A stretch of DNA of 57,264 bases from Chloroflexota bacterium (lineage in GTDB: Bacteria > Chloroflexota > Anaerolineae > Aggregatilineales > Phototrophicaceae). This document shows, piece after piece, positions 35,657-43,728 of this stretch (position 1 is the stretch's first letter; every line of letters starts with the position of its first letter). Under the pieces are notes generated by a model that was given only the letters and a program-made list of their open reading frames with translations, did not search any database and was not told the origin of the DNA. The stretch spans positions 1-57,264 of the forward strand of contig JAPPEU010000032.1 of assembly GCA_028875245.1 (NCBI GenBank). Direction: 5' to 3'. The position numbers and the translations under genes are program-made.

Positions 35657-37417
35657 CTAGCTTCCGGCGACGACGATGTCCGTCTCCGCCGCCTCCAGGC
35701 GACTGCGGACTTCATCATTGGGAATTTCCAGCAGAATCACGATTCGGTCTGCAATTCGCCTGAATACATGAGGCGTTACATTGTAACCATAATATTCATT
35801 GGGGCGGTCCAGCTTAACAAATATCACGACCTCGGGGTCATAAGCCGGGAAAAAGCCGGCGAAAGTAACAATCGAAGAATGGGGGCCATACTCCTGACCG
35901 ACCGCGGTTGATATCCAGGCGGTGCCCGGCTTGCCGGCGATGGTGTATCCGCGCATGTAGGCGCCCGGCGCGCCTTCGCGCACAACGCGAATCAGCATGT
36001 CTCGCATGCTGGCGGCCGTCTCCGCCGACAAGACCCGGCGCACCGTTGTCGGCCGCGCCTCTTCGACGCCGTCTTCGCTGATCACCTGACGCACGATGCG
36101 CGGCTGGCGCATGACACCGTCATTGGCTATCGCCGCAAAGGCCGTGATCAATTGCATCGATGTGGCCTTCATATCCTGGCCGAAGCTATTGAAGCCGAGG
36201 TAGCTTTCATTCCAATTGGTTTCACCCTCTATCCTGACTTCGCCGGGATCTTCGGCGAAGAGCCCGACGCCGGTCGCCTGCCCCAGGCCAAAGGCGCGCA
36301 TCATACTGTAGAAGTCTTCCGTGCCCATTTGCAGGCTGATCGTCGCCGCGCCCGCGTTAAGCGATCGGATCAGAATCGTCGCCGCGTCTGTACTGCCGTG
36401 CGATTGGAAATGCCGGTTCCAAATATCGCGCCCGCCTACCGATAACTGTCCTGTATCGTTGTAGGTCCAGTAGGGCGTAATGGCGCCTCTTTCCAGCGCG
36501 CTGGCGACGGTCAGCGCTTGTATGATTGATCCCGGTTCATAGGTCTCCTGCACCGCGGCGTTTTCAAGCAAACTGGGATCTTCGACATCGAGGAAATTGT
36601 TGGGGTCCATCGTTGGGTAATTTGCCAAGGCCAGGACATCGCCATTGCGCGGGTTCATCACGATGGCCGTGCCGCGAAAGGCGCGATATTCATCCACCGC
36701 CGTTTTCAATTCGCTTTCAACCCAAAACTGAATGTCACGGTCGATCGTCAGCACGATATCCTGGCCCCGCTGCTCCGCCGGCCTGTCTTCAGGCAAGTCA
36801 AAGGGAACATTGCTGACCGACAGATCCAGCACGCGCCCGGCCAGGGTGTCATTGTAGGCGCCTTCCACACCGAGCGAGCCCACCAGGCCTTCATTGAGCA
36901 CGATGCCGATCACGTGGGCGGCCAGCGTCCCTTGCGGATAGAATCGCTTGGGGATCTCTTCGAGACCGAGCGAGATTTCATCAAGCGCGGCCAGCGCCTG
37001 CCCTTTCTCCGCCGAAATTGGACCGGCTACAAATTCCCATATATTTTCACTGATTGTTTTGCGATAAACCTCGAATTCATCAATGTCGAGGATTTCCGCG
37101 ACTTGACTGCTCAGGCTGTCGGCGTCCGCGACGAGGGCGGGGCTCACGCCGAGGCGGTATTGCACGATGTTGAAGGCGAGCGGCTCGCCGTCCCGGTCAA
37201 AGATCAGACCGCGCTCGGCCGGCACGCGCAGCGTCGTATTCGTGATGGAGCTGCCGATCTTCTCCAGTTCCTGCCGCACGGACCGGGGGAAGAACTGGAA
37301 ATTCGCCAGGTTAATGACGAGGTAGGCGGCCATCAATATCAAGAAGATTGCTACAAAGGGCAACCTGGCCTGAATCGTCGCTTGCTGTGCTGAAGATTCT
37401 TGCATCGCTCGCGTCAC
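35657..37417 (-). CDS. ftsI: FtsI/PBP2-type class B penicillin-binding protein with degenerate active site
   Basis: This 586-residue protein has one membrane helix (about 18-42), a dimerisation/pedestal domain (RVPAERGLIFDRDGEPLAF) and a transpeptidase-fold domain from about 235. Class B PBPs cross-link septal peptidoglycan using SxxK, SxN and KTG. Here the first reads EPGSIIQ (Ser297, Gln300 instead of the general-base Lys), the second SLN (352-354) is intact, and the third reads KPG (496-498, Pro for Thr). With two of three motifs altered, D,D-transpeptidase activity is doubtful. It may act as a structural partner or activator of FtsW. The frame is open with good conservation outside these sites. 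GTG at 37417 overlaps the ftsL-like stop by 4 nt. No PASTA domains. Confidence 0.9.
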   Translation of the reverse strand: MTRAMQESSAQQATIQARLPFVAIFLILMAAYLVINLANFQFFPRSVRQELEKIGSSITNTTLRVPAERGLIFDRDGEPLAFNIVQYRLGVSPALVADADSLSSQVAEILDIDEFEVYRKTISENIWEFVAGPISAEKGQALAALDEISLGLEEIPKRFYPQGTLAAHVIGIVLNEGLVGSLGVEGAYNDTLAGRVLDLSVSNVPFDLPEDRPAEQRGQDIVLTIDRDIQFWVESELKTAVDEYRAFRGTAIVMNPRNGDVLALANYPTMDPNNFLDVEDPSLLENAAVQETYEPGSIIQALTVASALERGAITPYWTYNDTGQLSVGGRDIWNRHFQSHGSTDAATILIRSLNAGAATISLQMGTEDFYSMMRAFGLGQATGVGLFAEDPGEVRIEGETNWNESYLGFNSFGQDMKATSMQLITAFAAIANDGVMRQPRIVRQVISEDGVEEARPTTVRRVLSAETAASMRDMLIRVVREGAPGAYMRGYTIAGKPGTAWISTAVGQEYGPHSSIVTFAGFFPAYDPEVVIFVKLDRPNEYYGYNVTPHVFRRIADRIVILLEIPNDEVRSRLEAAETDIVVAGS

Positions 37418-37884
37418 TTGCCAAAGGTTTCGAACTGATCTCGCAGCAGGGCGAATTGCCGCTCCAGCCAGCCGCTGAATGTCTCATCGTAGGCGGGCGC
37501 CGCGCCCCCCGCTTCGCTTCGCGCTGTCAGTTCGCTTGGCGCCGCCGCTCGCTGCGGATTATAGCCCTCCAACAGGATGTAATCGATATCGCTGTTGTTC
37601 GCCGGGCGAAAGCCAATCTCAACGGCGCGCTCGAAAAGGCGCGGCACTGTGCGAAAACTTGCGATCTCCCCGATGAGCTGCTCGTTCTGACGCTTCAGTT
37701 GATCGCGGCGGCTTATCAAGTCTTCGATCGAGCGGTTGGTAATGGCGAATGACGCCACCTGCGACAGATAAAGCCCGCCCAGGATTAACAGAATCGCAAC
37801 GCCGAAAATCGCCATTGCTGTCGCCTGATTGCGCGTCTGAAAGCGCTTGCGGCTGAAGGTATGCTGAAGCCAGGTTTGTGGCAT
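37414..37884 (-). CDS. FtsL-like division protein
   Basis: This 156-residue protein, between rsmH and ftsI, is in the standard position of ftsL. A basic cytoplasmic N-terminus precedes one membrane helix (about 24-46). A Leu-heptad coiled coil follows (NRSIEDLISRRDQLKRQNEQL), then VPRLFERAVEIGFRPA, which resembles the end of the FtsL/FtsB periplasmic region. A longer polar tail is unlike E. coli FtsL. FtsL recruits and activates FtsW-FtsI. Sequence is poorly conserved in this family, so the call rests on topology and position. The stop overlaps the ftsI GTG. Confidence 0.78.
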   Translation of the reverse strand: MPQTWLQHTFSRKRFQTRNQATAMAIFGVAILLILGGLYLSQVASFAITNRSIEDLISRRDQLKRQNEQLIGEIASFRTVPRLFERAVEIGFRPANNSDIDYILLEGYNPQRAAAPSELTARSEAGGAAPAYDETFSGWLERQFALLRDQFETFGK

Positions 37885-37991
37885 AAGACTGTAACAACTG
37901 TTGAGCGGGAAAGCCTCACCGTCAATGCCGCGGCGGTAACGCGCTATATGCCTACCAATGTATCAAATTCGGGATATCACGCAACTCGCCA

Positions 37992-38927
37992 TCAAGCCCA
38001 TTCCAACTTTTCGACAACGCGGAGCTTGGCGCTGCGGCTGCGCGGATTGGCCTTGACTTCTTCCTCCGTCGGGCTAATCGGCTTGCGATTGACCAGACTG
38101 ACCCGCGCAACCCGCTGCCCGATGGAAGCCATGCCCGGCGGCGCGACCCGGCTGGTCGAAAGCGCTTTGAAACTCTGCTTGACAATACGATCTTCCAGGC
38201 TGTGAAAGCTGATCACCGCCAGGCGCCCGCCCTGACGGAGCAAATCAACGGCGATGGGAAGGACGCGCTCAAGCGCATCCAATTCTCCGTTGACGGCGAT
38301 GCGGAGCGCCTGAAACACTCTTGTCGCCGGGTGAATGCGCGCCGAACCACGGGCGGGCCTTGCTTTGACCCGCGCCACCAGCTCAGCCAGTTGACGCGTC
38401 GTCTGGATCGGACGCCGCTCGACGATGGCGCCGGCGATTCTGCGCGCCTGCCGCTCTTCCCCGTAGCGAAAGAGGAGCCCGGCAAGGTCGGCCGCCGGCA
38501 GGTTATTGACCAAGTCCTGCGCCGTCGTCTCGCCCTGGTCCCGATCAAATCGCATATCCAGCGGCGCATCGAAGCGAAAGGAGAAGCCCCGCGCCTTATC
38601 ATCAAGCTGCAGCGAGGACAGGCCCAGGTCCAGCAGAATGGCGTCGACCGCCTGCCAGCCCAATGCGCTGGCCGCGTCCGCCATCGTTGTGTAACTCCTG
38701 TGGGCTAAGCTGACGCGCTCGCCGAATTCAGCCAGTCGCGCGTTGGCCTGGGCGATGGCGCTCTCGTCCAGATCCATGCCCAGCGCTTCGTCAATGCCGG
38801 CGCGCAATAGCGCCAGCGTGTGCCCGCCACCGCCGACGGTGCCGTCGATCAGACGTTTGACAGCCGGGTCAGCGGCGCGCAAGGCTTCGACGATTTCTCG
38901 TTCCATAATTGCAATATGCTGGTTCAT
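37992..38927 (-). CDS. rsmH: 16S rRNA (cytosine1402-N4)-methyltransferase
   Basis: This protein of about 311 residues methylates N4 of C1402 in the ribosomal P site. ATG at 38927 (MNQHIAIM) fits family length. An ATG at 38975, preceded by AGGGA, would add 16 residues and cannot be excluded. Landmarks are the SAM motif IDGTVGGGGHTLALL, ILLDLGLSSLQLDDKARGFSF, RIHPATRVFQALRIAVN and VISFHSLEDRIVKQSF. It heads the dcw cluster; mraZ, usually next to it, is missing. Confidence 0.95.
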   Translation of the reverse strand: MNQHIAIMEREIVEALRAADPAVKRLIDGTVGGGGHTLALLRAGIDEALGMDLDESAIAQANARLAEFGERVSLAHRSYTTMADAASALGWQAVDAILLDLGLSSLQLDDKARGFSFRFDAPLDMRFDRDQGETTAQDLVNNLPAADLAGLLFRYGEERQARRIAGAIVERRPIQTTRQLAELVARVKARPARGSARIHPATRVFQALRIAVNGELDALERVLPIAVDLLRQGGRLAVISFHSLEDRIVKQSFKALSTSRVAPPGMASIGQRVARVSLVNRKPISPTEEEVKANPRSRSAKLRVVEKLEWA

Positions 38928-39057
38928 CGCGCTCGCTTCACATGCTCGCCCCAACTGCCAGCATACCGCATCCATGTTTCCCTGTTGAGTCCAAACGCGC
39001 CTAAGGCAATCGCTTCAAAATGATGAAACTCACTGATACAAACTCAAACTAAAATTT

Positions 39058-39105
39058 AACTACAGCCGCCCGCGAGTCACATCTCGGCTCACGCAATATA
39101 ATGAA
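39058..39105 (+). repeat. Dispersed repeat, copy A
   Basis: The block starting AACTACAGCCGCCCGCGAGT and ending near CGGCTCACGCAATATAATGAA matches 57108-57155 (copy B) at roughly four of five positions. Both copies lead within about 20 nt into TGTAGGGGCG and a hairpin. Both are intergenic. Confidence 0.75.
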
Positions 39106-39122
39106 ACCGCAAAATAGGAGTC

Positions 39123-39195
39123 TGTAGGGGCGTTTCGCTGAAACGCCCGCAGGCCTGTGTGTGGCGGGAGGGCGAGCCACCGTCTCGCCCCTACA
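39123..39195 (+). repeat. TGTAGGGGCG palindromic hairpin cassette, copy A
   Basis: The ends TGTAGGGGCG (39123-39132) and CGCCCCTACA (39186-39195) are perfect inverted repeats. Inside, GGGCGTTTC (39128-39136) pairs with GAAACGCCC (39140-39148) around a GCT loop. GGGCGAG (39170-39176) pairs with CTCGCCC (39184-39190). This is a REP/MITE-like element without coding capacity. Confidence 0.8.
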
Positions 39196-39473
39196 AATTT
39201 CGCTATGATTGCAGATGGAATTTGGCAGGTTCATTAAATAAGAGAACGCAGAGATCGCAGAGAAAAACAAAATATATGCTCATGTTTTAGTTCAACTTTA
39301 TTTGTTGAGCGGCAAATGAAATTTCTCTGGCAACTTTGCCATATTCAAAACGGTGGATCTGTAGGAATTGTCGTCAGAAACTAGCTGAACTCTGTGTCCT
39401 CTGTGTTGAAAAATAATTTGAAGCGATTGCCCTGCAAACGCGCCGGAGCAGCGTATCGGCTGGGCGCGGATCA

Positions 39474-39482
39474 TGCTAGAAT
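39474..39482 (+). promoter_or_regulatory. Extended -10 promoter, possibly leaderless uvrC
   Basis: TGCTAGAAT at 39474-39482 matches an extended -10 (TGnTAnnnT). Transcription starting 6-7 nt downstream falls on the uvrC ATG at 39488, which has no ribosome binding site. That suggests a leaderless mRNA. Confidence 0.45.
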
Positions 39483-39487
39483 AAGTT

Positions 39488-41410
39488 ATGTTTCGTCGCG
39501 TTGTGAACTCCGAATCCCCTCTGATGCTCTATCAAAAACCAGCTCATATTGAAACGATCCTGAAGAACCTGCCGGCCAAGCCGGGCGTTTATCTTCTGAA
39601 GAACACCAAAGGCAAGGTGATCTACGTCGGCAAGGCGAAGCGCCTGCGCAACCGCGTCCGCAGCTATTTCACGACCCAGGCCGACGGCAACAGCAAGACC
39701 CTGCGGATGCGCGGGCTGGTCGCCGATATCGACTTCATCATCACCGAAAATGAAGTCAAGGCGCTGATCCTCGAAGAGACGCTGATCAAGAAACACCGTC
39801 CGCGCTTCAATATCGAGCTCAAAGACGACAAGCGCTACCCATATATCCGCGTTGGCTGGAGCGACGCTTTTCCCAAAGTGGAAACCACGCGCCGCGTCGT
39901 CGATGACGGCTCGCGTTATTTCGGTCCCTATTCCGCCATGTGGGTGGTGCAGAAGACGCTGCGGGATCTGCGCAAAGCCTTCCCCTATTTGACCTGCGAC
40001 CGCGAGATCACCGGCAGCGACGAGCGCGCCTGCCTCTTCCACGACATCAAACTCTGCAACGCGCCCTGCATCGGCGCCGTCGACCGCGATCAGTATCGCT
40101 TCATGATTCAAGAGCTGATGGATGTGCTGAGCGGCCGGGCGGAACATGTGCGCAAGCGCCTCGAGGGCGAAATGACGCGCGCGTCGGCGGCGCTCAATTT
40201 TGAGGGCGCGGCCGCCATCCGCGATCAGCTTTGGGCGATCGACTTCATCACCAACAAGCACAAAGCCGTCGGCAAACACATGACCGATCACGATGTCATC
40301 GCCCTGGCCCGCGACGACCGCGACGCCACCGTCCAGATCATGTTCATCCGCAACGGCAAGCTCATTGGCAGTGATTCGCGCGCGATGGACAATACCGAAG
40401 ACGAAAGCGACGCCGCCGTGCTGGAACAATTCATCAGCCAGTTCTACGCTTCCTCCAGCAATATCCCGCGCGAGCTGATCCTGCCCAATGAAGTTGAAGA
40501 AGCGCGCATCCTGGAACGCTGGCTGAGCGACAAACGCGCCAGCTCCAAAGTGACGATTCACGTGCCCCAGCGGGGCGACAAACGCAAACTCATCGGCCTG
40601 GCACAGGAGAACGCGCTCGAGAGCCTGCACATGATGCGCGCTCAATATGAAGCTGACACGACCAAGCATGAGCGGGCGATGGCGGAATTGCAGGAGGCGC
40701 TCAAGCTGCCGCGCATCCCCAACCGCATCGAATGCTTTGACATCAGCACGACCCAGGGCACGGCCATCGTGGCCAGCCGGGTGGTCTTCACGCGCGGCGT
40801 CGCCCGCAAAAGCGAGTACCGCCGTTTCAACATCCGCACGGTTTCACACAGCGGCTCGGATGATTATCAATCCATGAACGAAGCGCTGACCCGTCGTTTC
40901 CTGCGTTGGAAGCGCGCGGTCGAGGCTGAGGCGGAGCTCGCGCCTGACGGCGTCGATCGCGATGAAACCTGGCGCCGCCTGCCCGATCTCCTGCTGATTG
41001 ATGGCGGGACGGGGCAGCTCAATGTGGCTCGCGCAGTGCTGGAAGAATTCGGCTTGTCCGATCGCGTGCCCCTGGCGTCGCTGGCGAAGCGCATTGAGGA
41101 GATTTTCACGCCCGATCATGCCGATCCGATCTTGCTGCCGCGCCGCAGCGAAGCGCTTTATCTGGTGCAGCGCGTCCGCGATGAGGCGCACCGCTTCGCC
41201 ATCACCAGCCATCGGAAACAGCGCAGCAAGCGAAGCCTCTCCAGCCGGCTGGAAACCATCCCCGGCGTCGGGCCCAAACGGCGCAAGGTCCTGCTCAAGC
41301 ATTTTGAGAATTCCATCGACGCCATCCGAAACGCGAGTGTTTCGGAGCTGTCGGCCGTCAATGGCATCAGCAAAGAGGTCGCGCTGAATATCAAGAGTCA
41401 CCTGGATTGA
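39488..41410 (+). CDS. uvrC: UvrABC excision nuclease subunit C
   Basis: This 640-residue protein makes the two incisions around DNA lesions handed over by UvrB. The N-terminal GIY-YIG domain reads LPAKPGVYLLKNTKGKVIYVGKAK and drives the 3' cut. A UVR motif (AALNFEGAAAIRDQL) contacts UvrB. The RNase H-like domain (IECFDISTTQGT, LLIDGGTGQLN) makes the 5' cut, and the C-terminal helix-hairpin-helix pair (IPGVGPKRRKVLLKHF, VNGISKEVA) binds DNA. ATG at 39488 is used; ATG at 39524 (MLYQKPAHI) is also possible. It is convergent with the toxin-antitoxin pair, 9 nt apart. Confidence 0.97.
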   Translation: MFRRVVNSESPLMLYQKPAHIETILKNLPAKPGVYLLKNTKGKVIYVGKAKRLRNRVRSYFTTQADGNSKTLRMRGLVADIDFIITENEVKALILEETLIKKHRPRFNIELKDDKRYPYIRVGWSDAFPKVETTRRVVDDGSRYFGPYSAMWVVQKTLRDLRKAFPYLTCDREITGSDERACLFHDIKLCNAPCIGAVDRDQYRFMIQELMDVLSGRAEHVRKRLEGEMTRASAALNFEGAAAIRDQLWAIDFITNKHKAVGKHMTDHDVIALARDDRDATVQIMFIRNGKLIGSDSRAMDNTEDESDAAVLEQFISQFYASSSNIPRELILPNEVEEARILERWLSDKRASSKVTIHVPQRGDKRKLIGLAQENALESLHMMRAQYEADTTKHERAMAELQEALKLPRIPNRIECFDISTTQGTAIVASRVVFTRGVARKSEYRRFNIRTVSHSGSDDYQSMNEALTRRFLRWKRAVEAEAELAPDGVDRDETWRRLPDLLLIDGGTGQLNVARAVLEEFGLSDRVPLASLAKRIEEIFTPDHADPILLPRRSEALYLVQRVRDEAHRFAITSHRKQRSKRSLSSRLETIPGVGPKRRKVLLKHFENSIDAIRNASVSELSAVNGISKEVALNIKSHLD

Positions 41411-41419
41411 GGGTCTCAG

Positions 41420-41791
41420 TCACTCCAACTCGGAGCAGTCGATAATTTCGGCTGCGAGAATTGCTTCAAGTTGAGCGATCAGAGGTCCTATAAGATTCTC
41501 TACAACATTCCAAAGCGTATCAAGGTTGATGTCGAAGTAGGCGTGCGCCAACCAATTGCGCATGGCTCTCATGCTTGACCAGGGCAAATCGGGATAATGT
41601 GCGCGAAATTCGGGGGAGACGGCCCCCGTGGCTTCACCTAATATTTCCAGCAAGCGCGCCAGAATCAACTGCAATCCTTCGTCTTGCCCTAGCGATGCGC
41701 GCGTGTGCCCGTCCGCGAAGCGCCGAGCCTTTTGCGCCGATTCGAGCGCGTGGCACAGCCTTATTCGGTCATTCTCGCTACTCGTTTTCAA
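41420..41791 (-). CDS. HepT-like HEPN toxin
   Basis: The HEPN-family protein (DUF86) has about 123 residues. The signature RNWLAHAY is the RX4HXY motif: Arg and His form the ribonuclease site, and Tyr is the residue that the MntA antitoxin modifies by AMP transfer in characterised pairs. TLWNVVENLIGPL is the usual C-terminal helix. TTG at 41791 gives a normal length. GTG at 41812 would also be in frame. The gene overlaps the end of mntA, as is common for such pairs. HepT toxins act as RNases; the target is not deducible here. Confidence 0.88.
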   Translation of the reverse strand: MKTSSENDRIRLCHALESAQKARRFADGHTRASLGQDEGLQLILARLLEILGEATGAVSPEFRAHYPDLPWSSMRAMRNWLAHAYFDINLDTLWNVVENLIGPLIAQLEAILAAEIIDCSELE

Positions 41792-42083
41792 AGATCGGTA
41801 TCGCTTCCTCACAAATCGCTTGACGGAAGTAGCGGCTCAAGTCTTGCGGTGTGCGCAAGTCAACTTCCCGGCCAATGATTTTGCCGAGGTCTACCATGTG
41901 TTGGAAGAATTCCATGCCGACTTTGGCTTCGACCCTATATTCCACCAGTAAGTCGATATCGCTATCGGGGCGCATATTGCCGCGTATCGCCGAACCAAAG
42001 ACGGACAGGCGCCGAATTGGCTGCCTCTTGCAGTATTTGCGAATATCGTCTAGCGGCAAGTCGATTGCTGATTCTGGATTCAT
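41778..42083 (-). CDS. MntA-like nucleotidyltransferase antitoxin
   Basis: The minimal nucleotidyltransferase has 101 residues. VFGSAIRGNMRPDSDIDLLVEY is exactly GSX10DXD, the metal/nucleotide site, with the third carboxylate in REVDLRTP. It is the first gene of the pair with the HEPN protein, overlapping it. In the known MntA-HepT system the antitoxin AMPylates the toxin's active-site tyrosine. Both motif sets are intact here, so a working type VII module is likely. Confidence 0.9.
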   Translation of the reverse strand: MNPESAIDLPLDDIRKYCKRQPIRRLSVFGSAIRGNMRPDSDIDLLVEYRVEAKVGMEFFQHMVDLGKIIGREVDLRTPQDLSRYFRQAICEEAIPIFENE

Positions 42084-42132
42084 GTCACAAGTCCCAATTA
42101 CTCAACTGCTGTCATTATAGCGCGGTTCGGGC

Positions 42133-43728
42133 CTAAATATGCAACTGATGCACATGCCTTATAAAATCCTGCTCCCGCAGCGCCGCCATCACCGGCTCCG
42201 GCAGCGCTTCGTCGAAGTTCAGCACGGTCAGCGTATTGCCGCCAGGCGCGGCCCGCCCGGTGTGCCAACTGGCGATGTTGATGCCTTGCTCCGCCATCAG
42301 CGTGCCGACCCGCCCGATCACGCCCGGTGTGTCATAGCTGCCCATCACCAGCAAGTGCCCGCGCGGTTCAAAGTGAACGCGGTAATCATTGATACCCAGG
42401 ATGTAGGGCTTTTGCCGGTCGAGCAAAGCGCCGGCGACGCTGATTTCTTCGCCATCTTCCAGGGTGGTCTGGCAGGTGATGACATTGCGGTATTCGCTGA
42501 TTTTGATGCCCTTGGCCTGGGTGATCTGCCAGCCGCGCTCGGCCGCCAGCAAGGGCGCGTTGACGAAGCTGACCTGCTCGCCCAGGAAGGGGCTAAGCAG
42601 CCCCTTGAGGATGCCGACCGTCATTGGCTTGATCAGCCCGTTCATGTCGTCGCCGATGATCTCGATGGCGATCCGCTGTATGGGACTGCGCGCCAAGACA
42701 TGCTGCAAAGCGCCGATGCTCTCGGCCAGGTGCATGTAAGGCCGGATCTCGTCGTATTTGACGCCCGGCAGCAGCGGCATGTTGATCACATTGCGATAGT
42801 CGCGGTCTTCAAGCGCATCGACGACCTGCTCGGCAATCTGCAGCGACAGATCTTTCTGCGCTTCCGCCGTGTTGTCGCCGATATGCGGCGTGTGGATCAC
42901 TTTGTCCATGCCGATGAGCGGGCTGTTGAAGGGCGGCTCCTCGTTCCAGACATCCAGAGCGACGCCGCCCAAATGCCCGTCCAGCAGCGCTTCCGCCAGC
43001 AGAGACTCGCGGATGATGCCGCCGTGCGAGGTGTTGATGAAGCGGGCGCCGCGTTTCATGCGCCGCAGCGTCTCCTTGTCAAAGAAGTCGAACGTTTCCT
43101 TCGTCGCCGGCACATGCATGCTGACGAAATCGGCCGCGCCCAAAAGCTCAGCCAGGCTGACCAGTTGGATTCTCAGTTCATTGATCCCCTCTTCGCGAAT
43201 GTAGGGATCGTATGCCAGGACGGTCATGCCCAATGCGAGGCAGAGATGCGCCACCCGCCGGCCGACGCGCCCCAGGCCAACGATGCCGACCGTCTTGCCG
43301 TGCAGCTGCGCGCCAATCTGCTGCCCGCGGTCAAAGAGCCACCAGCCTTCCCGCAGGCTGTCATGCACGGCCGGCAGATTCCGACTGAGGGCCAGCATCA
43401 GCGCCAGGGTATGCTCGGCGGCGGATATGGCGCTGACGCCGGGTGTATTCATCACCAGGATGCCGCGCTCGGTGGCGCTGTCGCTGTCGATGCCGGTCAG
43501 CCCGGCGGACATGCGCGCGATCAGGCGGAGCTTGGGCGCATGGTGGAGCAGGGGCGCGTCCAGCTTGAAATCCGAGCGCGTGATGATGGCGGTGGCGTCC
43601 TTCAAGGCGGCGCGCACGCTGGCCGTTTTCGGCGGGACAGACGCGACTGTGAAGCCCTTTCTTGATTCAAGCAATGCGATGCTCTCGGCTGTCAGATCGG
43701 TCGCCACCACGATATGCTGCGCGCTCAA
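42133..43728 (-). CDS. serA: D-3-phosphoglycerate dehydrogenase
   Basis: This 531-residue enzyme oxidises 3-phosphoglycerate, the first step to serine. Domains in order are substrate/NAD (GIVGLGRVGRRVAHLCLALGMTVLAYDPY near residue 150; HTPHIGDNTAEAQ with the catalytic His), an allosteric substrate-binding domain (about 320-455), and a C-terminal ACT domain (LLVMGSYDTPGVIGRVGTLMAEQGINIA) that usually senses serine. This is the long type found in actinobacteria and Bacillus. Its start overlaps the HAD phosphatase stop (ATGA), making a three-gene operon with the serB-like gene. Confidence 0.95.
   Translation of the reverse strand: MSAQHIVVATDLTAESIALLESRKGFTVASVPPKTASVRAALKDATAIITRSDFKLDAPLLHHAPKLRLIARMSAGLTGIDSDSATERGILVMNTPGVSAISAAEHTLALMLALSRNLPAVHDSLREGWWLFDRGQQIGAQLHGKTVGIVGLGRVGRRVAHLCLALGMTVLAYDPYIREEGINELRIQLVSLAELLGAADFVSMHVPATKETFDFFDKETLRRMKRGARFINTSHGGIIRESLLAEALLDGHLGGVALDVWNEEPPFNSPLIGMDKVIHTPHIGDNTAEAQKDLSLQIAEQVVDALEDRDYRNVINMPLLPGVKYDEIRPYMHLAESIGALQHVLARSPIQRIAIEIIGDDMNGLIKPMTVGILKGLLSPFLGEQVSFVNAPLLAAERGWQITQAKGIKISEYRNVITCQTTLEDGEEISVAGALLDRQKPYILGINDYRVHFEPRGHLLVMGSYDTPGVIGRVGTLMAEQGINIASWHTGRAAPGGNTLTVLNFDEALPEPVMAALREQDFIRHVHQLHI

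Larger units (their letters stand above)
39005..39431. repeat. Composite repeat region between rsmH and uvrC
   Basis: This 512-nt gap holds no gene. A perfect 15-bp inverted repeat, GGCAATCGCTTCAAA at 39005-39019 and its complement at 39417-39431, brackets it. Inside are the dispersed repeat (39058-39105), the hairpin cassette (39123-39195), and a second imperfect inverted pair, GAACGCAGAGATCGCAGAGA (39244-39263) against CTCTGTGTCCTCTGTGTTGA (39390-39409). The layout resembles stacked MITE/REP-like insertions. No transposase is present. Confidence 0.65.

Noticed and set aside
39476..40669. 397-codon minus-strand frame opposite uvrC
   Set aside because: It is a shadow of uvrC, with no ribosome site and no family features.
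42139..43665. 508-codon plus-strand frame opposite serA
   Set aside because: It is a shadow of serA, whose domains and catalytic residues are clear. The antisense product has no recognisable motif.
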